NCBI RefSeq assembly: GCF_009687845.1
Contig: NZ_BLAD01000060.1
Span: 53,577-117,576, forward strand
Direction: 5' to 3'
DNA length: 64,000 nt
Source of the DNA: Acrocarpospora corrugata
Lineage (GTDB): Bacteria; Actinomycetota; Actinomycetes; Streptosporangiales; Streptosporangiaceae
In this document: in pieces, positions 34,464 through 42,869 of the stretch
How the letters are laid out: each line of letters begins with the position of its first letter
Numbering within the stretch: position 1 is the stretch's first letter
Position numbers and translations under genes: made by a program
Notes under the pieces: model-generated
Seen by the model: the letters and a program-made list of their open reading frames with translations, nothing else
What the model was told of the DNA's origin: nothing
Databases searched by the model: none

Positions 34464-36271
34464 GCCGGCTCCAGTGTCACGGTTGGGCCGTCCCGGCGCA
34501 TCGAGGTCACGGTCACCGGCCCGTGATGCCCCGGCGGCAGTTCGAACAGCGCTCGCGCGAGCGGGTTCACCAGGAGTGACTCCAGTGCGGCCCCGATGCC
34601 GCGCCCGCCCTTCTCCAGCCCGGCCGTGCACCACGCCTTCAGCTCGCTCCTGGCCGGCTCACCCAGCAGCACGTCGATCCCGTGCTGCTCGCTGACCACC
34701 CGCAGGATGTTGGCCAGCTGCAGATCGAAGATCCGCCCGGCCGCCTCCGCGCCGATGAAGTCGAACACCACGATGTTGTCGCCCAGCCGGTTCAGCAGCT
34801 CCGGCCGCTTCAGCACCTGGACGAAATGATCCTCGATCGCCGCCTTGATCGTCCGCTCGATCTCCTCGTACGGCAACCCATGCCGCACCGCACTCCCCGC
34901 CATCCCCAGATTCGACGTGAAGATCAGGATGCACTCGGAGAAGTGCGTCGTGGTGCCCCGCCCGTCGGTCAGCCGCCCGTCCTCCAGCACCTGAAGGAAC
35001 TTGTCCAGGATCCGCGGATGCGCCTTCTCGATCTCGTCGAACAGGATCACCCGGAACGGCTGCTGCCGTACCGCGTTGGTCAGCTCCCCGCCCGCCTCAT
35101 GCCCGACATATCCGGGCGGCGAGCCGATCAGCCGGTCGCCCGCGTGCTCGGCGGAGAACTCGCTCATGTCGAACCGCAGATAGGCGGCCTCGTCGCCGAA
35201 CACCAGCGCGGCCACCGTCTTGGCCAGCTCGGTCTTGCCCACCCCGGTCGGCCCCGCGAAGAACAGCACGCCGCGCGGCCGGGACGACGACTGCGCCGCC
35301 TGCGCGCCCGACAGCCCGAGCGCGGCCCGCTTGAGAATGTCCAGCGTCTTCACCACGGCCGCGTCCTGTCCGAGAATGCGGCGCGGCACACTGGTTTCGC
35401 CGTCCCTGATCCGCTGCCGCAGGAATCCGCGCCGCCACGGGTTGTCCAGCACCCCCAGCCGGTAGGTGCGCACCGCGTCCGGCAGCTGCTCGAACCCCAG
35501 GCCGCGATCGCGGGCCAGCCGGGTCACGTCCACCATCTGCCGCAGCGCCAGCCCTTCCGCCTGCTCGGCGAAGGCGTCGCACACCTCCGGATCCTGGCCG
35601 GCCCCAGGGAACGAGGCGGCCAGCAGCCTGGCGGTCTCCTTCCGGTCCCCGAAGTCCGGGCTGGGCACCCCGATCGCCCTGATCCGCTCGTTCCCGGCGG
35701 TCAGCCACGACGGCAGATCCCGCTCCCGCTCCACCAGCCAGAAGACCGGGTTGTAGAGCGGGCCGGGGCGGGTGCTTCCGGGCAGGAACAGCGGCATCGC
35801 CGTACGCGAGGATTTCAGGCAGAACAGGAAGAAGTCGCGTTCCGCCGGGTCGAGCTGTTCCGGGCTGACCACCAGCCGGGAGGCGTAGTCGACCACGAAC
35901 GCCCCCCGGACCGGCGGCTCCCCCGGCTCCTGCGGGCGGCCGAACGCGGTCAGCTCCGTCCGCAGCCGGGCCAGCGAAGGCGGCTGGTCGCCGGGTTTGC
36001 CGCCGAGTAGTCGGGTGGCCGCGTCCAGGGCCTCCGGCCGCTGCGGGTGCACGAGCAGCCCGTCCACCGGATCGTAGGAGAGCAGCGCCCGGTAGTCGCC
36101 GGCTTCCAGCACCCGCCACAGCAGGTCGCGCAACGACCGGAGCGCGGGCGTCCCGTCCGCGGCGCGCACCAGGAAAAGGTCACGGAGGTTGCCGTACAGC
36201 ACGTACTGCGACTGGACGGCCAGGGTCACGTCGATCTCCCTGGCGAACGCGGGCCACTCCATCTCGCTCAT
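34460..36271 (-). CDS. ClpB/ClpA-like AAA+ ATPase
   Basis: A 603-residue ATPase. The C-terminal half is a typical AAA-2 (Clp/Hsp100) module: Walker A GPTGVGKTE (K346), RFDMSEF, IGSPPGYVGHE (pore loop), Walker B ILFDEIEKAH (D412, E413), FLQVLEDGRLTDGRG and IFTSNLG (sensor 1), followed by the small helical D2 domain. The N-terminal half (about 1-300) resembles an inactive AAA part: a hydrophobic FVVDYASRLV strand is there but I see no Walker A. No Clp N-domain, no M-domain and no ClpP-docking IGF loop are evident. It probably remodels a protein complex. Its ATG overlaps the stop of the gene before it, and its stop overlaps the radical SAM start. Confidence 0.9.
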   Translation of the reverse strand: MSEMEWPAFAREIDVTLAVQSQYVLYGNLRDLFLVRAADGTPALRSLRDLLWRVLEAGDYRALLSYDPVDGLLVHPQRPEALDAATRLLGGKPGDQPPSLARLRTELTAFGRPQEPGEPPVRGAFVVDYASRLVVSPEQLDPAERDFFLFCLKSSRTAMPLFLPGSTRPGPLYNPVFWLVERERDLPSWLTAGNERIRAIGVPSPDFGDRKETARLLAASFPGAGQDPEVCDAFAEQAEGLALRQMVDVTRLARDRGLGFEQLPDAVRTYRLGVLDNPWRRGFLRQRIRDGETSVPRRILGQDAAVVKTLDILKRAALGLSGAQAAQSSSRPRGVLFFAGPTGVGKTELAKTVAALVFGDEAAYLRFDMSEFSAEHAGDRLIGSPPGYVGHEAGGELTNAVRQQPFRVILFDEIEKAHPRILDKFLQVLEDGRLTDGRGTTTHFSECILIFTSNLGMAGSAVRHGLPYEEIERTIKAAIEDHFVQVLKRPELLNRLGDNIVVFDFIGAEAAGRIFDLQLANILRVVSEQHGIDVLLGEPARSELKAWCTAGLEKGGRGIGAALESLLVNPLARALFELPPGHHGPVTVTSMRRDGPTVTLEPA

Positions 36272-37554
36272 TCCGGCCGGTCACGCTCTCTGGCCCGGGT
36301 GAGCCTGCGGGGCAGCGCGCCGCGCGGCCGGACCCGGGGCGCGGGGCGTGAGCCCGGCGGGACCAGGCGTTCCACCGAGGTGTCCACCCCCTCGGCCGAC
36401 AGCCGGGCCCTGGCCTGGTCGAAGGCGTCGCACCACTCCTGCTCGCGGGCCGCGTCGGCGTCCGCGCCGTCGGCGGTGCGCACGACGGCAGAGCGGACCC
36501 CGCCTTCCTCGGTCAGCACCAGCTGGACGGCGTGCTGCTCCCAGCCCTGTTTGGCCAGGCGCACCGGCTGCAGCGTCTCGAAGCCCTCCTCGACCCGGTA
36601 GCCGAGGTCGCCGAGCGCGCCCAGCAGGCTCGCCCGGACGTGCGCGCGGTCCGCGGCGGCCACCACCGCCTCGCACGCGGCGCGCGCCTCGGCCCGCAGG
36701 CCGTATTCCAGGTCGGCGCGACCGGCCACCACTTCGGCCAGCCCGGCCTTGACCTGGTCGTACTCGGCGGGGGCGTCCAGCCGCAGCGCGTGCAGCAGCC
36801 GGGCGGCCTCCAACGCGCGGGCGCGCCGCCCGGTGGCGGCCTGGTTGGCCAGCTGCACCCGGTGCCGCACGTCCACCACCCGGGTCCGCGCCTCGGCCGG
36901 TCCGGCCGCCGCGCCGACCCGGCGCGCGGCCGCGCGGATGGCGTCCAGGTCCTGCGCGGAGACGTGGGCCGTGAGCCGCCCCAGCACCCGGTCCAGCGTC
37001 TCGGCGAGATCGCGGGCGGCCCCTTCGTTCCGCCAGGCCTGCGGCGCCTCCGGCAGGGCGGCCAGCAGTTCGGCCAGCTCGGCGGCCGACCCGGCGTGAC
37101 CGTCGCCGCCGAGGGCCCGGATCAGGTCGTCGAACACCGTCGTGGTCAGCGCGGCCGCGTTCAGCCCGGTCAGCTCCCCGTCCACCCGGCGCAGGCGTTC
37201 GTCGGTCTCGCCGCACCAGCGCAGCAGCTCCGCCGCCGCCATCCCGGCCGGCGTCAGCGGCTCGGGCAGCAGCGCGGCCGGGCCGTCGCCCCCCGGCGTG
37301 CGCGCGCACGCCTCCGCGAGCACGGCCAGCCGCGCGTTCCGGTCCAGCACGCCGCTCGCCGCCGCTCCCCACGCGCACGCCTCCCGGTGTGACTCCTCGG
37401 CGCGGGCCACCACCCCGTTCATGTGCTCGCCGAGCGCGCTCACGCCCTCCAGCGCCAGCGTCGTGCCCGCGATCGCGGTCCGGCTGGCGAACCCCACCGC
37501 CACCACCGCGCCCGCCCCCGCCAGCGCCGCGATCAGGAATACCTCGCCGCTCAC
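36268..37554 (-). CDS. Membrane-anchored helical protein of unknown function
   Basis: 428 residues. Residues 4-22 are a TM helix (VFLIAALAGAGAVVAVGFA). The rest is Ala/Arg/Glu/Leu-rich helix with heptad character (AARDLAETLDRVLGRLTAHV, LRAEARAACEAVVAAADRAH), then a small alpha/beta end (AVQLVLTEEGGVRSAVVRT) and a basic Arg/Pro tail. It may be a membrane-tethered scaffold. It starts with GTG 37554, overlapping the kinase stop (GTGA), and its stop overlaps the AAA+ start (ATGA), so it is translated with both. No family recognised. Confidence 0.8.
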   Translation of the reverse strand: MSGEVFLIAALAGAGAVVAVGFASRTAIAGTTLALEGVSALGEHMNGVVARAEESHREACAWGAAASGVLDRNARLAVLAEACARTPGGDGPAALLPEPLTPAGMAAAELLRWCGETDERLRRVDGELTGLNAAALTTTVFDDLIRALGGDGHAGSAAELAELLAALPEAPQAWRNEGAARDLAETLDRVLGRLTAHVSAQDLDAIRAAARRVGAAAGPAEARTRVVDVRHRVQLANQAATGRRARALEAARLLHALRLDAPAEYDQVKAGLAEVVAGRADLEYGLRAEARAACEAVVAAADRAHVRASLLGALGDLGYRVEEGFETLQPVRLAKQGWEQHAVQLVLTEEGGVRSAVVRTADGADADAAREQEWCDAFDQARARLSAEGVDTSVERLVPPGSRPAPRVRPRGALPRRLTRARERDRPE

Positions 37555-39779
37555 GCGTTACCCCCCAGTGTGTTCGCCCTGGCCTGGCCGAGTTCCCGTT
37601 CCCAGTTCTGCCAGCGGCGGTGGGTCCACAGGCCGTAGGCGACCGCGACCCCCGCGGGCAGGATCAGGTAGTGCACCAGCAGCCCCGCCACGATGTTGAC
37701 GACGATCAGCAGGAAGATGAAGATGACCGCCGCCGCGATCAGCCCGCCCCGCCCGCCGGCGGCCAGCTGGGACAGCGAGCGCAGCGCGCCCGCCGGTCCG
37801 CGCGCCCCGGCCGCGATCCGGCCCAGCGGCCCCAGCAGCGAGTAGCGGGGGTAGTACGCCCCGGCGATCTGCAGTGCCAGCACGGTCTCGGCCAGGCCGA
37901 GGCAGAACCAGACCAGTGCCATCACCAGGAACGGGATCGACGGTGTCGCGGTCACCGTCACGCCCGTCCACGGGTCCACGCCCTCCCGGGGGAGCGCGTC
38001 GGCCAGCCAGAGCACGATCAGCCAGAGCACCGAGAGGATCCCGACGGCCAGCGCCGCCCAGCTCACCGCCCGCATCCGGCCCGCCTCGCGTAACGTCTCC
38101 AGCTCGCGCCAGCGCTGCTCTCTGGCCAGGGAGGCGGCGCGCTGCTCGGCCTGGCGGCGGGCCTCGTTCTCGGCCCAGGCGCGCGCGGTGCCGGCGGCCA
38201 GGTGGGCGGCCAGCAGCTGGACCGGGTCGCCTGAGTCGATCAGGTCCGCGAACCACGGCACCGGGGCCGGCAGCGAAGCCCGTACCTGGCTGGTGGAGTC
38301 GCGCAGGGTGCGCGCGGTGGCCTGCTCGTCCAGGGCGAGGGCGAGCAGGCCACCGCGGACCTGCGCCTCGTCGAAGCCGGGGTGGGCGGCGACGGTGGGG
38401 AAGGCCGCCGCCAGTCGCCGCCAGCGCGCGTCCACGCCGCGCAGCTCCTCGGCGCCGGTCAGGCCGGCCAGCACGGGCAGCAGGTGGTGGTCCCACAGGT
38501 CGGCCAGCATCGCCCGCGCCTCCTGCGGGCGGGCCGGCGCGGATGCGGCCAGTTCCCGCAGGCTGTCCAGGGTCACGGCCCGCCCCCGGTAGAGCGGCGG
38601 CAGGCCAGGGTCCAGCCAGTAGAGCAGGTAGAGGAGTTTGACGTCGGGGGAGCGGGCGGCTGAGGTCAGCCGCAGGTCGATCAGCTCCTGGCGGCCCTCC
38701 ACGTCGTCGGCGGCCGGGTCGTCGAACTGGCGGAGCCAGGCGCGGAGCGTGCCCCAGCCCTCGCTGGGGTGCTCGGGCGTGCCCATGGTGACCAGGAAAC
38801 GGCGGGCCGCGTCGTCCCAGCGGGCGGCCATCGCGCGCGCCAGCGGCACCCGGGCGGTGTGGTACTCGCCCAGGAACAGCAGCGGGATCCGCGTCCCGTC
38901 TCCCGGACCCCGGTCCTCGGCCACCACCGGGGCCGACCCGGCCAGCCACTCGGCGACCTGCGCGGCGCCCCAGCGCACGGCGGGATCCCGCAGCAGCAGG
39001 CCCCGGCAGAGCAGCCGCAGCCGGGGATCGGCCACCGGCTCCACGTCCATGCCCTTGGTCAGCAGGTGGTGCATGACGGCCTGCTCGGTCATGCCCTCGA
39101 ACGGGGACCGGCCGATGGCCAGCTCCAGGACCAGGACGCCCAGCGACCACCAGTCCCACTGCCGGGAGACCGCGCCGCTGAAGGACTCCGGCGGCGCGTA
39201 CGCGAGCGTCCTGGACGCCGTCCCGAACACGATCGAGGCGTCGATGCCCCGGCTCAGCCCGAAGTCGGCCAGCACCAGATCGAGCGGCTCCGTCCCCCGG
39301 ACCAGCACGTTGGCGGGCTTCAGGTCGCGGTGCACCGCCCCGAGGCCGTGCAGCTCGCCGAGCGCGTCCGCCAGCTGGGCGACCGCCCGCCCGGTGTCGA
39401 CCGGCCCCCGGCGGGCCAGGTCGGCCAGGGTGCCGCCGGGCACGTACTCCTGGATCTCGTAGTCGCGGCCGTCCGCCTGGCCGGTCGTGACGATCCGCAC
39501 GATGTGGCGGGAGCGGAGTTCCCGCACCGCCGCCCACACCTTCGGGTCGGCGCGGTATCCGGCGCGGTAGACCTTGAGCACGAACTCGTGCCCGGCCCGG
39601 TCCCGCACCACGACCAGGTCCGCCTCCGCGCCCTGGCCGGGAATCGGCCGGACGACCTCGTAGGCCTCCGCGAGTGACGGCGGCAGGCCCCCGGCCCCGG
39701 CTCGCGGGCCGTCCCGGCGCGTCTCGGGGACGGCCAGATCCCTCCTGGTCGGCGGGACCTCTCCTGGGGGGAAGCCCAT
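37551..39779 (-). CDS. Ser/Thr protein kinase with C-terminal membrane segments
   Basis: A 742-residue kinase. The N-terminal kinase domain (about 30-290) has VLKVYRAGY (ATP Lys), VHRDLKPANV (catalytic D152), LADFGLSRG, YAPPESFSG, WWSLGVLVLELAIG and a degenerate glycine loop (PIPGQGAEADL). It should be active. A long helical region follows, then four or so TM segments (VSWAALAVGILSVLWLIVLWLA; PFLVMALVWFCLGLAETVLAL; LIAAAVIFIFLLIVVNIVAGLLVHYLI) near the C-terminus. ATG 39779 is preferred over the longer frame because GAGGAG lies upstream. It heads the coupled operon with the membrane scaffold, AAA+ ATPase, radical SAM, FHA, PP2C and RES genes, and is the natural signal input. Confidence 0.92.
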   Translation of the reverse strand: MGFPPGEVPPTRRDLAVPETRRDGPRAGAGGLPPSLAEAYEVVRPIPGQGAEADLVVVRDRAGHEFVLKVYRAGYRADPKVWAAVRELRSRHIVRIVTTGQADGRDYEIQEYVPGGTLADLARRGPVDTGRAVAQLADALGELHGLGAVHRDLKPANVLVRGTEPLDLVLADFGLSRGIDASIVFGTASRTLAYAPPESFSGAVSRQWDWWSLGVLVLELAIGRSPFEGMTEQAVMHHLLTKGMDVEPVADPRLRLLCRGLLLRDPAVRWGAAQVAEWLAGSAPVVAEDRGPGDGTRIPLLFLGEYHTARVPLARAMAARWDDAARRFLVTMGTPEHPSEGWGTLRAWLRQFDDPAADDVEGRQELIDLRLTSAARSPDVKLLYLLYWLDPGLPPLYRGRAVTLDSLRELAASAPARPQEARAMLADLWDHHLLPVLAGLTGAEELRGVDARWRRLAAAFPTVAAHPGFDEAQVRGGLLALALDEQATARTLRDSTSQVRASLPAPVPWFADLIDSGDPVQLLAAHLAAGTARAWAENEARRQAEQRAASLAREQRWRELETLREAGRMRAVSWAALAVGILSVLWLIVLWLADALPREGVDPWTGVTVTATPSIPFLVMALVWFCLGLAETVLALQIAGAYYPRYSLLGPLGRIAAGARGPAGALRSLSQLAAGGRGGLIAAAVIFIFLLIVVNIVAGLLVHYLILPAGVAVAYGLWTHRRWQNWERELGQARANTLGGNA

Positions 39780-39891
39780 GAGACTTGACTCCTCGGTGAC
39801 AGATCGCCCCGGGCCCCCCAACCCATCACGTACGAGCCTAATATAGGCAACACCGAAGATTCGTGGAATGAGTTATATAGTTGGCACTACA
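39780..39891 (-). promoter_or_regulatory. AT-rich spacer with probable promoter of the kinase operon
   Basis: A 112-bp gap between the TetR-TPR gene and the kinase gene. Its AT content is well above its neighbours. TATATT on the minus strand (39845-39840) is the best -10 candidate; no good -35 was found at 16-18 bp. The gap also holds the kinase ribosome site. Confidence 0.35.
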
Positions 39892-41988
39892 TTATAAATC
39901 TTCCCAGAGGCGGTCCTCCGGGAGCGCCGACGGCGGGTCGCCCACCCGGGTCGCCAGGGCGCGCGCCTCGGCCAGCAGCGGATGCCCGTCGCCCAGCGCG
40001 GGCTTTCTGTGGGCCAGCACCTTGCGGTCCAGGATCGGCGCCAGCAGGTCGCGGACGTCGCTCGCGTGGCCGGTCCTGGCGCGTTGCAGGGCGGTGTCCA
40101 GGCGGCCGGCCAGCAGGATCGGGTGGGTCGCGTCCATGGCCTCCTTGCCCAGCGCGCCCAGCGCCGCGGCGGCCGCGTTGGCGGCGTCGTCCTCGGCCAG
40201 CACGGTGGCCGCCCGCGCGGTCAGCAGCAGCGTCTCGGCCTGACCAGGATGGTCGTCCTCCAGCTCCCGCTCCGCCTCGGCGATCGTGTCCAGCAGCCGG
40301 ACCGCGGCCTCGGTCTCGCCCATGACCAGCAGCGCGGCGGCCCTGGCCCGCCTGGCCGCCCGGTCCGGCGGCAGCCGCTCCAGGTCGTCCAGCGCCTGCG
40401 CCACGTCGCCGGAGGCGACCAGGGCGCGGGCCCGGATCAGGGTGGCGTCGCGGCGCAGCCGGGGGGAGACCCGGTCGGCGAACCACGGCGTCATCACGAT
40501 CGAGTCGGCCAGCAGCCGGACCGCCTGGGCCGGGAACCCGGCGGACAGTTCGATCTCGGCCAGCCTGACCAGGTCGTACTGCGGCCAGTAGCCCTCCTTG
40601 GGCAGGTGCAGGGCGCGCAGCCGCATCGCCTCGGTGAGATGGTGGCGGGCCTGGGCCGGATGCCCGGCGGCCAGCAGCGCCTCGGCCAGGGTGACCCGGG
40701 CGGAGGCGGTGTTCACGTTGTCGGCCCCGAGCCGTTCCTCCCGGTCGGCCACCACCTGCTCGGCCAGCACCACCCCGGCCACCACCTGGCCGGACCTGGT
40801 CTCGGCCGCGGCCAGCGCCTGCCGGGTCAGGGTGAGCCGCCGCCACGGCGCGCCGACCCCGATCTCCGGCACGCCCTCGGCCCGCTTCGCCGCCACCCGC
40901 TCCAGCGCGCGCCGGCCGGCCGTCGGGCGGCCCTCCTCGACCAGCACCTCGGCCAGGTTGTGCTCGGCCCTGGTCAGGTACGACTCCCGGTCGAAGTCGT
41001 CGGAGAAGTCCCGCGCGATCCGCTCGGACTCCTCGAAACCGGCCCGCGCGCCCGCCGTGTCGCCCAGCCGGAGCAGGGCCAGGCCGCGGCGGCTGGTGAC
41101 GTCGCAGCGCCACTGCCGGTCGCCCGCCCGGTCGCCGATCAGGTCGGTCAGCTCGCCGCCCACCTCGGCGGCCCGGACCAGCAGCGGGCTGTCGTCCAGC
41201 AGGACCTGGAAGACCACGTCCAGGGCGCGCACCCGGGCCCGGCCGTTCGGCCCGATCCGCTCGGTCAGCTCGCAGGTCCGCTCCGCGGTGTGCAGCCGGT
41301 CGGCCCACTCCCCGGCCAGCGGCACCAGATCCCGGGACAGCCAGTACGCGGCCAGCGCGTTCGCCTGATGGTCGACCGGGCCCTCCGGGTCGTCCACCAT
41401 GGCCCGGAAGGCCAGCTCGGAGAGGCGCTCCGCGCTGGCCACGGCCCAGCCCTCCGGCGGCACGGTCACGGTCAGGGCGGCCTCGCGCAGGCGCGGCGCC
41501 AGATACTCGGCGTAGGCGGTGACCCGGCCCTCCCAGCCGGCGGCGGCGGCCGCGCCGAACGTGCCGGGCAGCCAGCCTGGCGGGGTCTGCGCCGCCGAAG
41601 GGCGCTTCTCGGAGGTGGAGATGTCACCGATGCCGAGCCGGACCTGCGCCAGCATGAAACGGTCGAGCTGGTGGAAGCGGGCGATCCTGCGCAGCGCCGA
41701 GGTGACCAGGGCCTGCGCGTCCAGCACCGAGCGGGTCGGCGGGGGAGCCGGTTCCCCGGCGGTGAACTCGTCGAAGGCGTGCTTGACCGCGAGCGCCACC
41801 AGGACCCGCCGGCTGCGGACCTCGTTGTAGAGCCAGACCGCGCTGCGCCCGCTGCCGGAGTCGCCGCCGCGCGGCAGCCGGACCCGCTCGGCGACGTCCT
41901 CGGCCCGGACCTGGTGGTAGTCGCTGCGGCGGAAGGCCGCCGCCGACGCCGCGGCGATCGCGGCGAGCCTGCGCTCTTGGGCCAACAC
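39892..41988 (-). CDS. TetR-like DNA-binding domain fused to TPR repeats
   Basis: About 698 residues. The N-terminus reads like a TetR DNA-binding domain: AIAAASAAAFRRSDYHQVRAEDVAERV, a Gly/Ser insertion (GGDSGSGRS) between the HTH helices, then VWLYNEVRSRRVLVALAV. The rest (about 230-690) is a long series of TPR-like helical pairs (LRLGDTAGARAGFEESERIA, LAEALLAAGHPAQARHHL, ALVASGDVAQALDDLERL). GTG 41988 or TTG 41985 can start it; GAGGAG lies immediately upstream and fits TTG better. It precedes the kinase operon in the same direction and is a candidate regulator of it. TetR proteins normally carry a short ligand domain rather than a TPR superhelix, so signal input may be a peptide or protein. 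Confidence 0.75.
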   Translation of the reverse strand: MLAQERRLAAIAAASAAAFRRSDYHQVRAEDVAERVRLPRGGDSGSGRSAVWLYNEVRSRRVLVALAVKHAFDEFTAGEPAPPPTRSVLDAQALVTSALRRIARFHQLDRFMLAQVRLGIGDISTSEKRPSAAQTPPGWLPGTFGAAAAAGWEGRVTAYAEYLAPRLREAALTVTVPPEGWAVASAERLSELAFRAMVDDPEGPVDHQANALAAYWLSRDLVPLAGEWADRLHTAERTCELTERIGPNGRARVRALDVVFQVLLDDSPLLVRAAEVGGELTDLIGDRAGDRQWRCDVTSRRGLALLRLGDTAGARAGFEESERIARDFSDDFDRESYLTRAEHNLAEVLVEEGRPTAGRRALERVAAKRAEGVPEIGVGAPWRRLTLTRQALAAAETRSGQVVAGVVLAEQVVADREERLGADNVNTASARVTLAEALLAAGHPAQARHHLTEAMRLRALHLPKEGYWPQYDLVRLAEIELSAGFPAQAVRLLADSIVMTPWFADRVSPRLRRDATLIRARALVASGDVAQALDDLERLPPDRAARRARAAALLVMGETEAAVRLLDTIAEAERELEDDHPGQAETLLLTARAATVLAEDDAANAAAAALGALGKEAMDATHPILLAGRLDTALQRARTGHASDVRDLLAPILDRKVLAHRKPALGDGHPLLAEARALATRVGDPPSALPEDRLWEDL

Positions 41989-42194
41989 TCCTCGACTCCC
42001 CCTTGTGTCGTTTTCCTACAAGTGTCTACAACCGAATGTATCTCACTAAGGTTGGACGAACCCTAGGCTGATGACCTGACTCTCGCAAGGGCCGCCCGGA
42101 TCTCGCCCCGGAGCCGCCCGGGCCGCGACCGGATGGCGCGCCCCCCTTGGCGGTTCCCTGGAAAGCATCGGTTTTCCGCGAGACGGGGTTCACC

Positions 42195-42869
42195 ATGAAT
42201 GGAATCGAGCGCGCCAGGGCGGACCTGGCCAAGCACGGCTGGACGGTGCTGCGGGGACAGCGGTTCGGGGCCGGCCACGACGAGGTGCTGAGGATCGCCG
42301 CGGCCTTCGGGCGGCCCTCCACCAGAGACGGCGGCCAGGCCGTCTGGGAGGTCCGGCCGCGTCCCGGCCGGGACCACGGCACCTTCTCCGAGCGGACCGG
42401 GCCCGCCGCCTTCCACACCGACGCGCAGTACCACGCGCAGCCGGAGGACTACGTCTGCCTGTTCGTGGTGCGGCCCGCCGACGACGGCGGCGACACCCGG
42501 GTGCTGGGCGCGGCGGCCGCCCTGTCATCCCTGCCCGCCGGCACTCTCACCGCACTCCGCGAGCCGGCCTGGACCTGGAAGGTCCCGGAGGTGTTCCGCT
42601 CCGGCGCGCCCGCCCCCACCCCCACCACGGTGACGACCACGGCGGGCACCATCCGCTGGCGCTCCGACAACCTGGCGGGCCCGCCCGGCCGGGCCCGCCG
42701 CCGCCCCGCCGCCGCGTTCACGGCCGCCCTGGACCGGGCCGAGGCCCACCAGGTACGGCACCGCCCCGGCGACGTGATCATCCTGGACAACCTGCGCACC
42801 CTGCACGCCAGGACCGCGTTCCAGGATCCCGCCAGGCTGGTGCTGAGGGTACGGCTGTGGGCGCGCTGA
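42195..42869 (+). CDS. TauD/TfdA-like Fe(II)/2-oxoglutarate oxygenase
   Basis: A 224-residue double-stranded beta-helix oxygenase. The iron triad is visible as FHTDAQYH (HxD) and, near the end, RTLHARTAF (distal His), with a C-terminal Arg (VLRVRLWAR) that could bind 2-oxoglutarate. The protein is shorter than most TauD members. ATG 42195 follows a weak GACGGGG; the frame is open upstream to 42147. The next gene overlaps its last 13 bp, so the two are coupled. It may hydroxylate an amino-acid-like or peptide substrate. About 200 bp of gap to its left (41989-42194) holds the divergent start region and nothing else recognisable. Confidence 0.83.
   Translation: MNGIERARADLAKHGWTVLRGQRFGAGHDEVLRIAAAFGRPSTRDGGQAVWEVRPRPGRDHGTFSERTGPAAFHTDAQYHAQPEDYVCLFVVRPADDGGDTRVLGAAAALSSLPAGTLTALREPAWTWKVPEVFRSGAPAPTPTTVTTTAGTIRWRSDNLAGPPGRARRRPAAAFTAALDRAEAHQVRHRPGDVIILDNLRTLHARTAFQDPARLVLRVRLWAR

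Noticed and set aside
36268..36271. Programmed frameshift between operon genes
   Set aside because: The ATGA and GTGA overlaps are ordinary translational coupling; each gene has its own start and no slippery sequence was seen.
39982..42066. 694-codon plus-strand frame opposite the TetR-TPR gene
   Set aside because: Composition typical of antisense frames in GC-rich DNA; no ribosome site or domain.
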